A DNA stretch of 5,718 nt from Treponema sp. (GCA_009776715.1 WRNF01000146.1:1-5718); one strand, 5' to 3'; positions 1 to 5,673 are shown, numbered from the stretch's first letter. Numbers and translations: made by a program. Notes: a model not told the origin generated them from the sequence alone.

Positions 1-300
1 GCCTTCCCAGCTTTCGGGGGCAACTTTTATCTCGTAATTGCCCATTCCTTCAAGTTGGCCGTTTGTTGTTCCGGCATTGGCTCTTCCCCATGTAATTCTT
101 ATTGTGCCAATATCCCTTACCTGGCCTAAATCGACTGCAAAAAATTTGGGGTCGGTTCCTTGATCGCCGGACAACTGATGCTGTGACAATACATAAGCAG
201 CTTCATCGCCGTTTTCACCGTCGAACATTTTATCCGGAGTAAGGTTTTCCGCATATTGCGTTTGACCGGAGCTGTAACCTATCATGTTGTAGGCAAAATT
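1..300 (-). other. F5/8 type C (discoidin/CBM32-like) domain, truncated by window edge
   Basis: Residues about 424-523 of the left-hand lipoprotein. Visible hallmarks are the early 'TPDKMFDGENGDEAAY' stretch, equivalent to the A-x-D-G segment of the family, the central 'KFFAVDLGQVRDIGTIRITW' (consensus 'p.wl.iDLG....I..v.i.W'), and the late 'YEIKV' strand followed by 'ESW'. The usual Trp just after the first motif is replaced by Tyr in AAYVLSQ. F5/8C domains bind sugars, lipids or proteins, so the fold does not set the ligand. Confidence 0.75.
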
Positions 301-1569
301 AGGCGCCCTGGGACCTGCGGGGGGGAAGGAGGTGCGGTATATGGAGCTAACAATGGCTTCATCATCGCTAATGATTGTGTATGTCCTTGCTTTTTTGCCG
401 TTAATATTAATGGGATTGTTTGCAATAAATTTATAACCTTCGGCTGCCGTAAGGGTAAATTCAAATTCGTATTCCTGTTGATCTTGATAATTGCCGCCGC
501 TTAAGGTGCCGTTTACTGCCGTTAATTCTGCGGTAAAATTGTCTTCAGGCGCTGCGTAATTAGTTCCAGTATTTGTTAGAGGCGCAGGCTGCCCTGTCGC
601 AGGTTTAGCAAGGGTAATGGTGCCTTGGGTTACTAACTCTTTTGCGCCATAATCCCTTACATAAAGGGATATGTCAAAAAGAGCGTTGCTTGGCATTGTA
701 AAAACAAACACATTATCATTTTCCGTAACCTGAGGAACTGTTCCAGGCGGCAGCAAAACCGGCGTAAAACTCCATCGGTAGAATTCATATGCCGGGTCAA
801 TGTCCAGTGTAAGCGTAACAGTGTCTCCCGGCTCAACAGGACTTGGCGGGCTAATGGTAAAATCAACATTTTTACCATCCAATCCGTTGGGAACTACTTC
901 CCCGTCAACGATTAAAATAACAGAACCTTTGACATAGGCTCTTCTGCTGTCGTAGGGGGTTTCATCTTTTAAGAAAAGCGCAACAGTAAGCTCGCAGCCG
1001 GGCATTATAAAAGTAAATTTATTGGCGGTTCCTGAGGGGGTTACTTCCGGAGCGACGAAACCTTCTTCAACAGAGATTTCCCATCTGTCAAGCGCATAGA
1101 CCTCGTTGGTGATATTCAAAGTTAAGGTTACCGTCTGCCCTTCCCTGGCATTTTCCCGGTCAATTTCAAAACTGCCCGCGCCTGGGAAGTTAACGGCGCC
1201 CTGGTGAATGGAATATGCTTCTCCAACCACAAAATTTGCGCTTACAACGACATTTTTCTTTGGCATTGTAAATGTGTAATAATCTGTGGTAGAAACCCTT
1301 TTTGCAGTTAATCCTTCAATATTGAATGAAAAACTGCCGAGTTCTCCGCTTGTAACATGAAGGCTAATGTTGTCGCCTTCCTTTGCTTTCGCCGGCTCAA
1401 TGTCAAAATCGCCGGCTCCTTGCGGTTCAATAGTGCCTTTTTTAATGGTGTAAGAAACTTCTTTAGTAGACTCAGTTTTTTTACAGGCAGAGAAGGCAAA
1501 TGTTCCAAAGATCATGGCTAAAACTAGTGTTCCAACCATGAACCGTTTAATGTAAGTGATTTTCATCAT
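1..1569 (-). CDS. Repeat-containing lipoprotein with F5/8 type C (discoidin) domain, 3' end outside window
   Basis: Reading the minus strand from ATG at 1569 gives 523 codons with no stop, running off the left edge. Residues 1-28 form a signal peptide with a basic start (K3, K8, R9), a hydrophobic core (about 10-26) and lipobox F26-S27-A28-C29, so the mature protein should be lipidated at Cys29. Three divergent InlB-B-like (Flg_new_2 type) repeats follow at about 38-114, 118-203 and 232-305, with FTMP, FIMP and FTMP turns (Met102, Met189, Met292). Residues 344-415 are an Ig-like beta segment with LTAAEGYKF. Residues 424-523 match the F5/8 type C (CBM32-like) pattern: MFDGE, then FFAVDLGQVRDIGTIRITWG, then YEIKV. 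About 40 or more residues of that domain are probably missing. Besides Cys29 the only cysteine seen is Cys192. The second ATG at 1566 is an alternative start. A surface-exposed binding protein is inferred; the ligand is unknown. Confidence 0.9.
   Translation of the reverse strand, partial: MMKITYIKRFMVGTLVLAMIFGTFAFSACKKTESTKEVSYTIKKGTIEPQGAGDFDIEPAKAKEGDNISLHVTSGELGSFSFNIEGLTAKRVSTTDYYTFTMPKKNVVVSANFVVGEAYSIHQGAVNFPGAGSFEIDRENAREGQTVTLTLNITNEVYALDRWEISVEEGFVAPEVTPSGTANKFTFIMPGCELTVALFLKDETPYDSRRAYVKGSVILIVDGEVVPNGLDGKNVDFTISPPSPVEPGDTVTLTLDIDPAYEFYRWSFTPVLLPPGTVPQVTENDNVFVFTMPSNALFDISLYVRDYGAKELVTQGTITLAKPATGQPAPLTNTGTNYAAPEDNFTAELTAVNGTLSGGNYQDQQEYEFEFTLTAAEGYKFIANNPININGKKARTYTIISDDEAIVSSIYRTSFPPAGPRAPNFAYNMIGYSSGQTQYAENLTPDKMFDGENGDEAAYVLSQHQLSGDQGTDPKFFAVDLGQVRDIGTIRITWGRANAGTTNGQLEGMGNYEIKVAPESWEG
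655..1458 (-). repeat. Three divergent InlB-B-like protein repeats (left-hand gene)
   Basis: These are protein-level tandem repeats at residues about 38-114, 118-203 and 232-305. Shared positions are a short 'G-A-G-x-F-x-I' strand in repeats 1 and 2 (FTI in repeat 3), an 'EG/PGD-x-[IV]-[ST]-L' strand (EGDNISLHV, EGQTVTLTL, PGDTVTLTL), and the closing 'F-T/I-M-P' turn with a final strand such as VVVSANF. Spacing between the Met residues of the turns is 87 and 103 residues. DNA identity between units is low, so this is an old array. Such repeats usually act as stalks or spacers on surface proteins. Confidence 0.75.
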
Positions 1570-1574
1570 ACATT

Positions 1575-1579
1575 CCTCC
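1575..1579 (-). promoter_or_regulatory. Ribosome binding site of the left-hand lipoprotein gene
   Basis: GGAGG on the minus strand, 5 bases before ATG 1569 and 8 bases before the second in-frame ATG at 1566. Both spacings are usable, so the site supports this frame but does not choose between the two adjacent Met codons. Confidence 0.8.
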
Positions 1580-1602
1580 GAAATTATAGATATCTTTAAA
1601 AT

Positions 1603-1632
1603 ATTTTAGCGCCGATCTATTCAAAATTACAA
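1603..1632 (-). promoter_or_regulatory. Candidate sigma70-type promoter for the left-hand gene
   Basis: On the minus strand, -35 TTGTAA (1632-1627; 4 of 6 consensus), an 18-base spacer, and -10 TAAAAT (1608-1603; 5 of 6). Transcription would begin near 1596, giving a leader of about 27 bases that includes GGAGG. The region is AT-rich, so chance matches are common. Confidence 0.45.
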
Positions 1633-1725
1633 AATAAACCAACGCCTTTTAATATAAATATATCATAATTTTAAAATATTTCAAGTGTTTGTTATATTTT
1701 TTTTGCTTTTCCTGAAATTTATTCC

Positions 1726-1772
1726 AAATTCTTCGCCTCGTCCGGTTACGAAGGGAATTTTTTTTATTTTTT
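1726..1772 (+). terminator. Possible intrinsic terminator or attenuator of unknown purpose
   Basis: AAATTCTTCG (1726-1735) can pair with CGAAGGGAATTT (1749-1760), giving about 10 base pairs interrupted by a two-base GG bulge. The loop is 13 bases, and the stem is followed directly by a T-rich tract ending at 1772 (five T, A, six T beyond the stem). This is the layout of a rho-independent terminator on the plus strand. No plus-strand gene lies upstream in the window, and the predicted promoter of the right-hand gene lies downstream at 1803-1831. It may block antisense transcription coming out of the left-hand gene, or act in a longer leader if an upstream promoter exists. The lower stem is A/T-rich and weak. 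Confidence 0.35.
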
Positions 1773-1802
1773 ATGCAGGGCGGCAAAAAACGCAAATTCG
1801 GG

Positions 1803-1831
1803 TTGAAAAAAATTTAGAAATATGCTATATT
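1803..1831 (+). promoter_or_regulatory. Sigma70-type extended -10 promoter for the right-hand gene
   Basis: -35 TTGAAA (1803-1808; 4 of 6 consensus, with the TTG intact), a 17-base spacer, and -10 TATATT (1826-1831) preceded directly by TGC, an extended -10 element. An A7 run sits in the spacer and T/A tracts lie upstream. The start of transcription would be near 1838, giving a leader of about 52 bases that contains the GGAGG site. Confidence 0.6.
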
Positions 1832-1842
1832 TCACATATAGA

Positions 1843-1859
1843 CCTGTCTGTTGTACAGG
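1843..1859 (+). other. Small leader hairpin
   Basis: CCTGT (1843-1847) can pair with ACAGG (1855-1859) across a 7-base loop, just after the predicted transcription start. It could stabilise the 5' end of the mRNA, but a five-base-pair stem is weak and could be chance. Confidence 0.25.
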
Positions 1860-1878
1860 CAAAAAACTTTAAGTATCC

Positions 1879-1883
1879 GGAGG
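1879..1883 (+). promoter_or_regulatory. Ribosome binding site fixing the start of the right-hand gene
   Basis: GGAGG six bases before ATG 1890. The same frame is open back to a TTG at 1851, but that TTG has no ribosome site and would put 13 extra residues, including several basic ones, before the signal peptide. The site therefore selects 1890. Confidence 0.85.
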
Positions 1884-1889
1884 ATATAT

Positions 1890-4800
1890 ATGAAAAAAAG
1901 AATTTATCCGGCTTTTGCCGTGATTGCAATTCTATTAACGGTGATCTTTACCGCTTGCGGCGATAATGGATCCACAAAAAAACCTGCTCCTGTATTCAAT
2001 GTTTTTATTATTGAAACCGGCGGCGGGCAAGTTACCGCAACGCCGAATAAAGGCAAAGAGAATACCCTGATTACCCTTAACATTGTGTTCAATGCAGAGG
2101 AACTGGCGCTTGCTTCTTTGTCTGTTATAGACGCTGACGGTAATGACATTGAGTATAATGCAGCCGCCAGGACATTTAAAATGCCTAAATCCAATGTGTA
2201 TGTTACCGCATCGTTTATAGAGAAAAAGGATCCGCATCCAATAACCGTGAATGAAGCGGAACACGGCGAAATTTTATCCAGCCATACTGAAGCGCAGGAG
2301 GGGATTGAAATTACCATCACCCTGAATGAGCAATTGGGGTATTTCTATGAAGAAGAAACCCTTGTAATACGGAAGGAAAGCGGCGGAACTGTCCAAACTA
2401 CTCCAAAGGGAAGCAGCGGGCTGGTATTTACCTTTTGGATGCCCGATGAAGCTGTTACTGTAGAAGCAGTTTTTGTCAGGGATGATGCATTGCAATTTAC
2501 CATTGACCGTGATACCCCGGAAGATGGAGGCCGCTTTGTCGGTCTTCCCACCAAGTCTGAATGGGAAGATACGGTTACCCTTGAACTGGAGATAGACTAT
2601 GGCTACCGCTACACAACTGACAGCATTCTGGTGTACAAAACAGCCGATGCAGGCAAAACCCCGCTTGAATTAACCGCAGTAACGGGGCAGGAACTTACCT
2701 GGACCTTTGCCATGCCAATGGAACCGGTTACTGTTGTTGCGGACTGGACCAAAATTCCGGTGTTTACCATTACTGTAGACAATTCAGCCATTGACGATCC
2801 GGATGGCAGTTTAACAGTGGACAAAGACACCGCTTTTGGGGAAGAAACCATTACAATAACCCTTGATATTGACGAGATTCTGTACTTATACATGGATGAC
2901 CTTTCAATAATGATAGACGGCAGCGATAAAATCCTTGATGCAACGAAAGATTCAGGCAGCCTTGAGTGGACATACACCCTGCCGCCGGAACCCGCAGAGG
3001 ATACGGAAGTAAGCATAAGCGCCACAGTTACTGCCAGGCCTGCGTATGTTATTAGCACCGACACCACTCAAATGATCAGCGGAGAATTTGACATAAGCCC
3101 CTCTGACAGGGTCCTGGGCGGAACGGAAATAACCATAACGATTATCAACATTAATAAAACTCATTATGAGTTCCAGAACGATCTTAAAATATTGGTTGAC
3201 AATGTTGACAAATTCAGCGAAGCAGTGCCGGTGTCCGGGGAGGATCTTTCATGGACATACACCCTGCCGCCGGAACCTGTCGATGATGTGCCTGTGGTAA
3301 TAAGCGGCTCTGTTGACTTTATACCGGCCTACGATATTATCTTGCCGGTTGTCGGCACAGGCGGCAGCATAGCTGCATCGCCGCTGGTCGCCGGCACAAC
3401 TACCGCGCGCCGCGGCTGGACTGTTATGATAACCATTACCCTTTCCAATGTGGAAGATTACCGTCTTAAAAACGATTTGTTCAGCGCCACTGCCGCTGTT
3501 GCAGGAGATTTATCGCCAGTGCGTGACGGCGCATTTCTTAGATGGACCTTTACCATGCCGGATGAGGATGTAACGGTTGCCGCCGAGGTAGAACCAATAC
3601 CGGGCGTTACCCTGACAGTTACGCCAAATCCTGACGCAAGCTACGCCATGTCCAATGTTCTGAGCAGCTTGGGCAGCAATCAATACGATGTCCGCGAAGG
3701 CAGAACCGTAACAATCACGGTAACGCCAAAACCCGGATTTAAAGCAGTTAGCCCCACTGGCAGCGTTGTTTTTACCCCTGCGGGCGAGAATGCCTGGTCC
3801 TTCGCCATGCCGACCACACCCACTACCATCGGCGTTAGCGTTGAATCCCTGCTGGAAATTTACAAAGGCGGCGCCCGTAACGGTATATCGGTGGCCGATG
3901 TAACTGTTAACGGCATTGGCACAACATCTTTTTACCAATTTTACGATGCCGTTGAACTTAACTCCAATGATCCGGGGCATAACGGCAATTTACATTCGCT
4001 AAAAATCTCCGCCGTTCCCAATGATGCCGGAACCGCAGGCCGCGACAATTCCTTTATGCTTGTTTCTTCGGATGCAATTGATTTAAGCGATGTTGTCGCC
4101 CTGTCTTTCTGGGCGAAGACAGGCAGCGGGAATTTTTCAGGTGCTTATGCCGGATTTGGCACAAACGGGACAGATCAGATGGCCAGAATAGTGTATAACG
4201 GGCCTGCAAACGCACAAGGTTCTGCCCTTCCGTTTACTGCCACATGGCAGCGCTTTATCATTCCAAAACCCCTTGCCGAAATGACAGTAACAAACCCCCT
4301 TATGCTCAGGGTAACAATTCCTTTGGGGAATACACTGTACCTTGACGATATAGAATTCATTAGATCCGGCGTTAGCCTGAAAGAAATTAATGTAAGAACC
4401 GGCAGCGGTCCTTTCCAAAATTCTAATCCAACTTATGTTATCCCCGATATTCCGGCAGATTTGCCTTTCGATGCAACTGCAATTATCCTGAACCGCGGCT
4501 TTATGCTTCGCTACGAGCTTGAAGACGACAATTCCTCTTGGTATTTACATTCCGAGCCTCAGGGCAATAACTGGAAATATAACCTTAGAGAAATGATAAT
4601 GCCGCAGTTAACCTATGCCCTTTCCGGCAGCGGCAACAATGGAGTAATATCGCCAACCGGCACAATTACCCCGGACGGCACCCTCGGCGGCAGCCTTAGT
4701 TTTGCGGTAAGCATGAACGGCATTACCAGCAATGTAATTGCCCTTAACTTACTAATGGGGCCGCTCCGCGATGTTACTATTCCTGCCACATCGGGCGGAA

Positions 4801-5669
4801 CAATAACGGTTAGCCCCACCCTTGTTGGAGGGCAAATGCCCGCAGGCACACTAGTAACCGTCACAGCGCAGGCATTGACTAATTACAGTTATACAACTGG
4901 CAGCATCAATGTGTACCGGACTGCAGGAGGAACCAGCGCAACGGTTACGCTCACACCGGTCACTGCCACACAATGGACCTTTGAAATGCCGGATGAAGCG
5001 GTTACCATCACAGCGAACTTTGCGATGACTGCTACTGAATACACCATTAACTTTGATGATCTTACTATTACCGGCGGATTGAATGAAGCCGGAAACAGGG
5101 CAGCAGGGTGGTGGCTGCATCTTTTGCAAAACGGCGGCACAAGTACCGGTTTTGTAAGTAATAACGGGCAGTCGCGCAGCACCCCCAGGTCTCTTTCAAT
5201 AATGGCAAATGACACTAATGCAGAAGCTGGGCTTGCCGGACAATACTTTGAGGATGCCGTTGACATGTCTAGTTTCACCGAGGTATCCTTCTGGATTCGT
5301 TACAATAATGCCGGCGGCTCTAACGATAATGTTGAATTGGAGTTCTTGCTTAACAACGGCGGCACCTATCCGGTTGCGCAAGGCACTCCCAATAGCATGA
5401 CCGGCACATTCTATGCGGCAAATATTAAGACCATTGGCGGCGCAGCAGCCGGCGGCTCGACGTATGTAAATGGGACAAAGTTTAGGGTGCCTTTAGCAAA
5501 CAATGTTAATACCGCATGGCTTGAAATTGTCATTGACCTTGCCGATTATAAGAGCCAGCCTGGTTTTAATGCGGCTGCGGTAAAAGGCTGGGCCTTTAGA
5601 ATGCCGGACAAATCACAGGCAGCTGGAACTTATCCGCGCTTTTTAGTTGACGATATTGTGTTTAAGTAA
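1890..5669 (+). CDS. Large surface lipoprotein with eight InlB-B-like repeats and two jelly-roll (CBM-like) domains
   Basis: The protein has 1259 residues, with TAA stop at 5667. Residues 1-22 are a signal peptide (KKR start, hydrophobic 8-19) with lipobox F20-T21-A22-C23. Cys23 is the only cysteine I find in the protein. Seven tandem Flg_new_2/InlB-B-like repeats fill about 35-652; their closing turns have the key residue at M98, M184, M275, L364, L459, M556 and M640. Residues about 655-825 are a beta-rich, jelly-roll-like domain with SFWAKTG and a final YLDDIEF strand. Residues about 828-956 look like an Ig-type spacer. An eighth repeat (957-1046, M1033) and a second jelly-roll-like domain (1050-1259, with EVSFWIRYN and terminal FLVDDIVF) complete it. 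The 'DDI.F' last strand is common in galactose-binding-like carbohydrate-binding modules. No catalytic motif is visible. A surface adhesin or glycan-binding scaffold is the likely role; the ligand is unknown. It is transcribed away from the related left-hand lipoprotein. Confidence 0.93.
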   Translation: MKKRIYPAFAVIAILLTVIFTACGDNGSTKKPAPVFNVFIIETGGGQVTATPNKGKENTLITLNIVFNAEELALASLSVIDADGNDIEYNAAARTFKMPKSNVYVTASFIEKKDPHPITVNEAEHGEILSSHTEAQEGIEITITLNEQLGYFYEEETLVIRKESGGTVQTTPKGSSGLVFTFWMPDEAVTVEAVFVRDDALQFTIDRDTPEDGGRFVGLPTKSEWEDTVTLELEIDYGYRYTTDSILVYKTADAGKTPLELTAVTGQELTWTFAMPMEPVTVVADWTKIPVFTITVDNSAIDDPDGSLTVDKDTAFGEETITITLDIDEILYLYMDDLSIMIDGSDKILDATKDSGSLEWTYTLPPEPAEDTEVSISATVTARPAYVISTDTTQMISGEFDISPSDRVLGGTEITITIININKTHYEFQNDLKILVDNVDKFSEAVPVSGEDLSWTYTLPPEPVDDVPVVISGSVDFIPAYDIILPVVGTGGSIAASPLVAGTTTARRGWTVMITITLSNVEDYRLKNDLFSATAAVAGDLSPVRDGAFLRWTFTMPDEDVTVAAEVEPIPGVTLTVTPNPDASYAMSNVLSSLGSNQYDVREGRTVTITVTPKPGFKAVSPTGSVVFTPAGENAWSFAMPTTPTTIGVSVESLLEIYKGGARNGISVADVTVNGIGTTSFYQFYDAVELNSNDPGHNGNLHSLKISAVPNDAGTAGRDNSFMLVSSDAIDLSDVVALSFWAKTGSGNFSGAYAGFGTNGTDQMARIVYNGPANAQGSALPFTATWQRFIIPKPLAEMTVTNPLMLRVTIPLGNTLYLDDIEFIRSGVSLKEINVRTGSGPFQNSNPTYVIPDIPADLPFDATAIILNRGFMLRYELEDDNSSWYLHSEPQGNNWKYNLREMIMPQLTYALSGSGNNGVISPTGTITPDGTLGGSLSFAVSMNGITSNVIALNLLMGPLRDVTIPATSGGTITVSPTLVGGQMPAGTLVTVTAQALTNYSYTTGSINVYRTAGGTSATVTLTPVTATQWTFEMPDEAVTITANFAMTATEYTINFDDLTITGGLNEAGNRAAGWWLHLLQNGGTSTGFVSNNGQSRSTPRSLSIMANDTNAEAGLAGQYFEDAVDMSSFTEVSFWIRYNNAGGSNDNVELEFLLNNGGTYPVAQGTPNSMTGTFYAANIKTIGGAAAGGSTYVNGTKFRVPLANNVNTAWLEIVIDLADYKSQPGFNAAAVKGWAFRMPDKSQAAGTYPRFLVDDIVFK
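2967..2992 (+). repeat. 26-base perfect direct repeat, copy 1
   Basis: This block is identical to 3252-3277 and encodes W-T-Y-T-L-P-P-E plus the first two bases of a Pro codon in repeat 4. The two copies lie 285 bases (95 codons) apart in the same frame, so recombination between them would delete or add one whole repeat without a frameshift. Confidence 0.9.
3252..3277 (+). repeat. 26-base perfect direct repeat, copy 2
   Basis: Second copy, in repeat 5, of the block at 2967-2992. The sequences on both sides differ at many positions, so identity is confined to the segment coding for the closing turn. Confidence 0.9.
3852..4364 (+). other. First jelly-roll-like (CBM-like) domain of the right-hand protein
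   Basis: Residues about 655-825. Features seen are 'LHSLKISAVPND', the 'DLSDVVALSFWAKTGSG' edge-strand segment, 'TWQRFIIP' and the last strand 'TLYLDDIEFI'. The order 'small ligand-like loops, S-F-W-[AI], W-x-x-F-x-I-P, DDI-x-F' is that of galactose-binding-like beta sandwiches. I cannot place it in a numbered CBM family. It interrupts the repeat array between repeats 7 and 8. Confidence 0.6.
4371..4757 (+). other. Ig-like or unassigned beta spacer
   Basis: Residues about 828-956, from 'SLKEINVRTG' to 'NVIALNLLM'. It has 'FMLRYELEDDNSSWYL', then a glycine- and threonine-rich 'ISPTGTITPDGTLGGSLSF' stretch, and a closing strand before repeat 8. I recognise no family. An Ig-like fold is a guess from the strand and turn spacing. 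Confidence 0.4.
4758..5027 (+). repeat. Eighth InlB-B-like repeat, detached from the main array
   Basis: Residues about 957-1046, with 'GGTITVSP', 'AGTLVTVTAQAL', 'YSYTTGSINVYRTAGG' and the closing 'WTFEMPDEAVTITANF'. It is a clear family member although it sits after an intervening block of about 300 residues, and it most resembles repeat 3. Confidence 0.8.
5037..5666 (+). other. Second, C-terminal jelly-roll-like domain of the right-hand protein
   Basis: Residues about 1050-1259. It starts 'YTINFDD', contains 'RSLSIMAND', 'DMSSFTEVSFWIRYNNAGG' and 'TAWLEIVIDLADY', and ends 'YPRFLVDDIVFK' at the stop. The layout parallels the first jelly-roll domain (SLKIS, LSFWAK, FIIP, LDDIEF), so the two are likely distant duplicates. 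Ending on the last strand indicates an intact C-terminus. Confidence 0.6.
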
Positions 5670-5673
5670 GATA

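Larger units (their letters stand above)
1570..1889. other. Shared divergent intergenic region (320 bases)
   Basis: This AT-rich stretch between the two start codons contains the only control signals seen for both genes: a minus-strand promoter candidate, a plus-strand promoter candidate, both ribosome sites, and a hairpin with T tract on the plus strand. It has many A and T tracts (T8 at 1697-1704 and 1758-1765, T6 at 1767-1772, A6 at 1785-1790, A7 at 1806-1812), which may bend the DNA or act as UP-like elements. No convincing gene is present: an open frame starting with GTG at 1685 has low-complexity sequence, no ribosome site, and overlaps the start of the right-hand gene. Confidence 0.8.
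1992..3845 (+). repeat. Seven tandem InlB-B-like protein repeats (right-hand gene)
   Basis: Units of 84-97 residues are defined by the distance between closing turns: M98, M184, M275, L364, L459, M556, M640. A typical unit has an opening strand (FTITV), a glycine or aspartate loop, a 'T-[IV]-T-[IL]-T-[IL]' central strand (ITITLDI, VTLELEI, VMITITL), and a 'W-[ST]-[FY]-x-[ML]-P-x-x-x-V-x-V-x-A' end. Repeats 4 and 5 form a subtype with TYTLPPEP and a two-residue insertion. This matches the divergent InlB B-repeat (Flg_new_2) pattern seen in many bacterial surface proteins, inferred here from motif memory without a profile search. Confidence 0.8.

Noticed and set aside
256..504. Plus-strand open frame of 82 codons opposite the left-hand lipoprotein
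   Set aside because: The minus-strand frame here is continuous and encodes the Ig-like segment and the F5/8C domain.
657..1508. Short minus-strand open frames at 657-878 and 1308-1508
   Set aside because: They lie in another frame within the left-hand lipoprotein gene and show no domain or start signal of their own.
1583..1588. Perfect TATAAT on the minus strand close to the left-hand gene
   Set aside because: Transcription would start inside or next to the GGAGG site, leaving no usable leader, and the -10 at 1608-1603 has a better -35 partner.
1851..1889. Upstream TTG start extending the right-hand gene by 13 residues
   Set aside because: No ribosome site precedes the TTG, and the extension would spoil an ordinary MKKR signal peptide that has GGAGG six bases upstream of its ATG.
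1685..1966. Plus-strand open frame of 93 codons starting with GTG
   Set aside because: It has no ribosome site, its composition is that of translated AT-rich intergenic DNA, it runs through the predicted promoter, and it overlaps the well-supported start of the large lipoprotein.
1904..3164. Several minus-strand open frames of 60-150 codons opposite the right-hand gene
   Set aside because: They overlap one another and lie opposite a protein with clear repeats, signal peptide and stop. They have no ribosome sites or recognisable domains and are by-products of codon bias.
1992..3845. Repeat array considered as a CRISPR or other nucleic-acid repeat
   Set aside because: Units are about 85-97 codons, strongly diverged in DNA and conserved only as protein motifs, so they are protein domain repeats.
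3510..5381. Further minus-strand open frames opposite the CBM-like and C-terminal domains
   Set aside because: Same reasons as for the other antisense frames: no supporting start signals, and the plus frame has coherent domain structure throughout.
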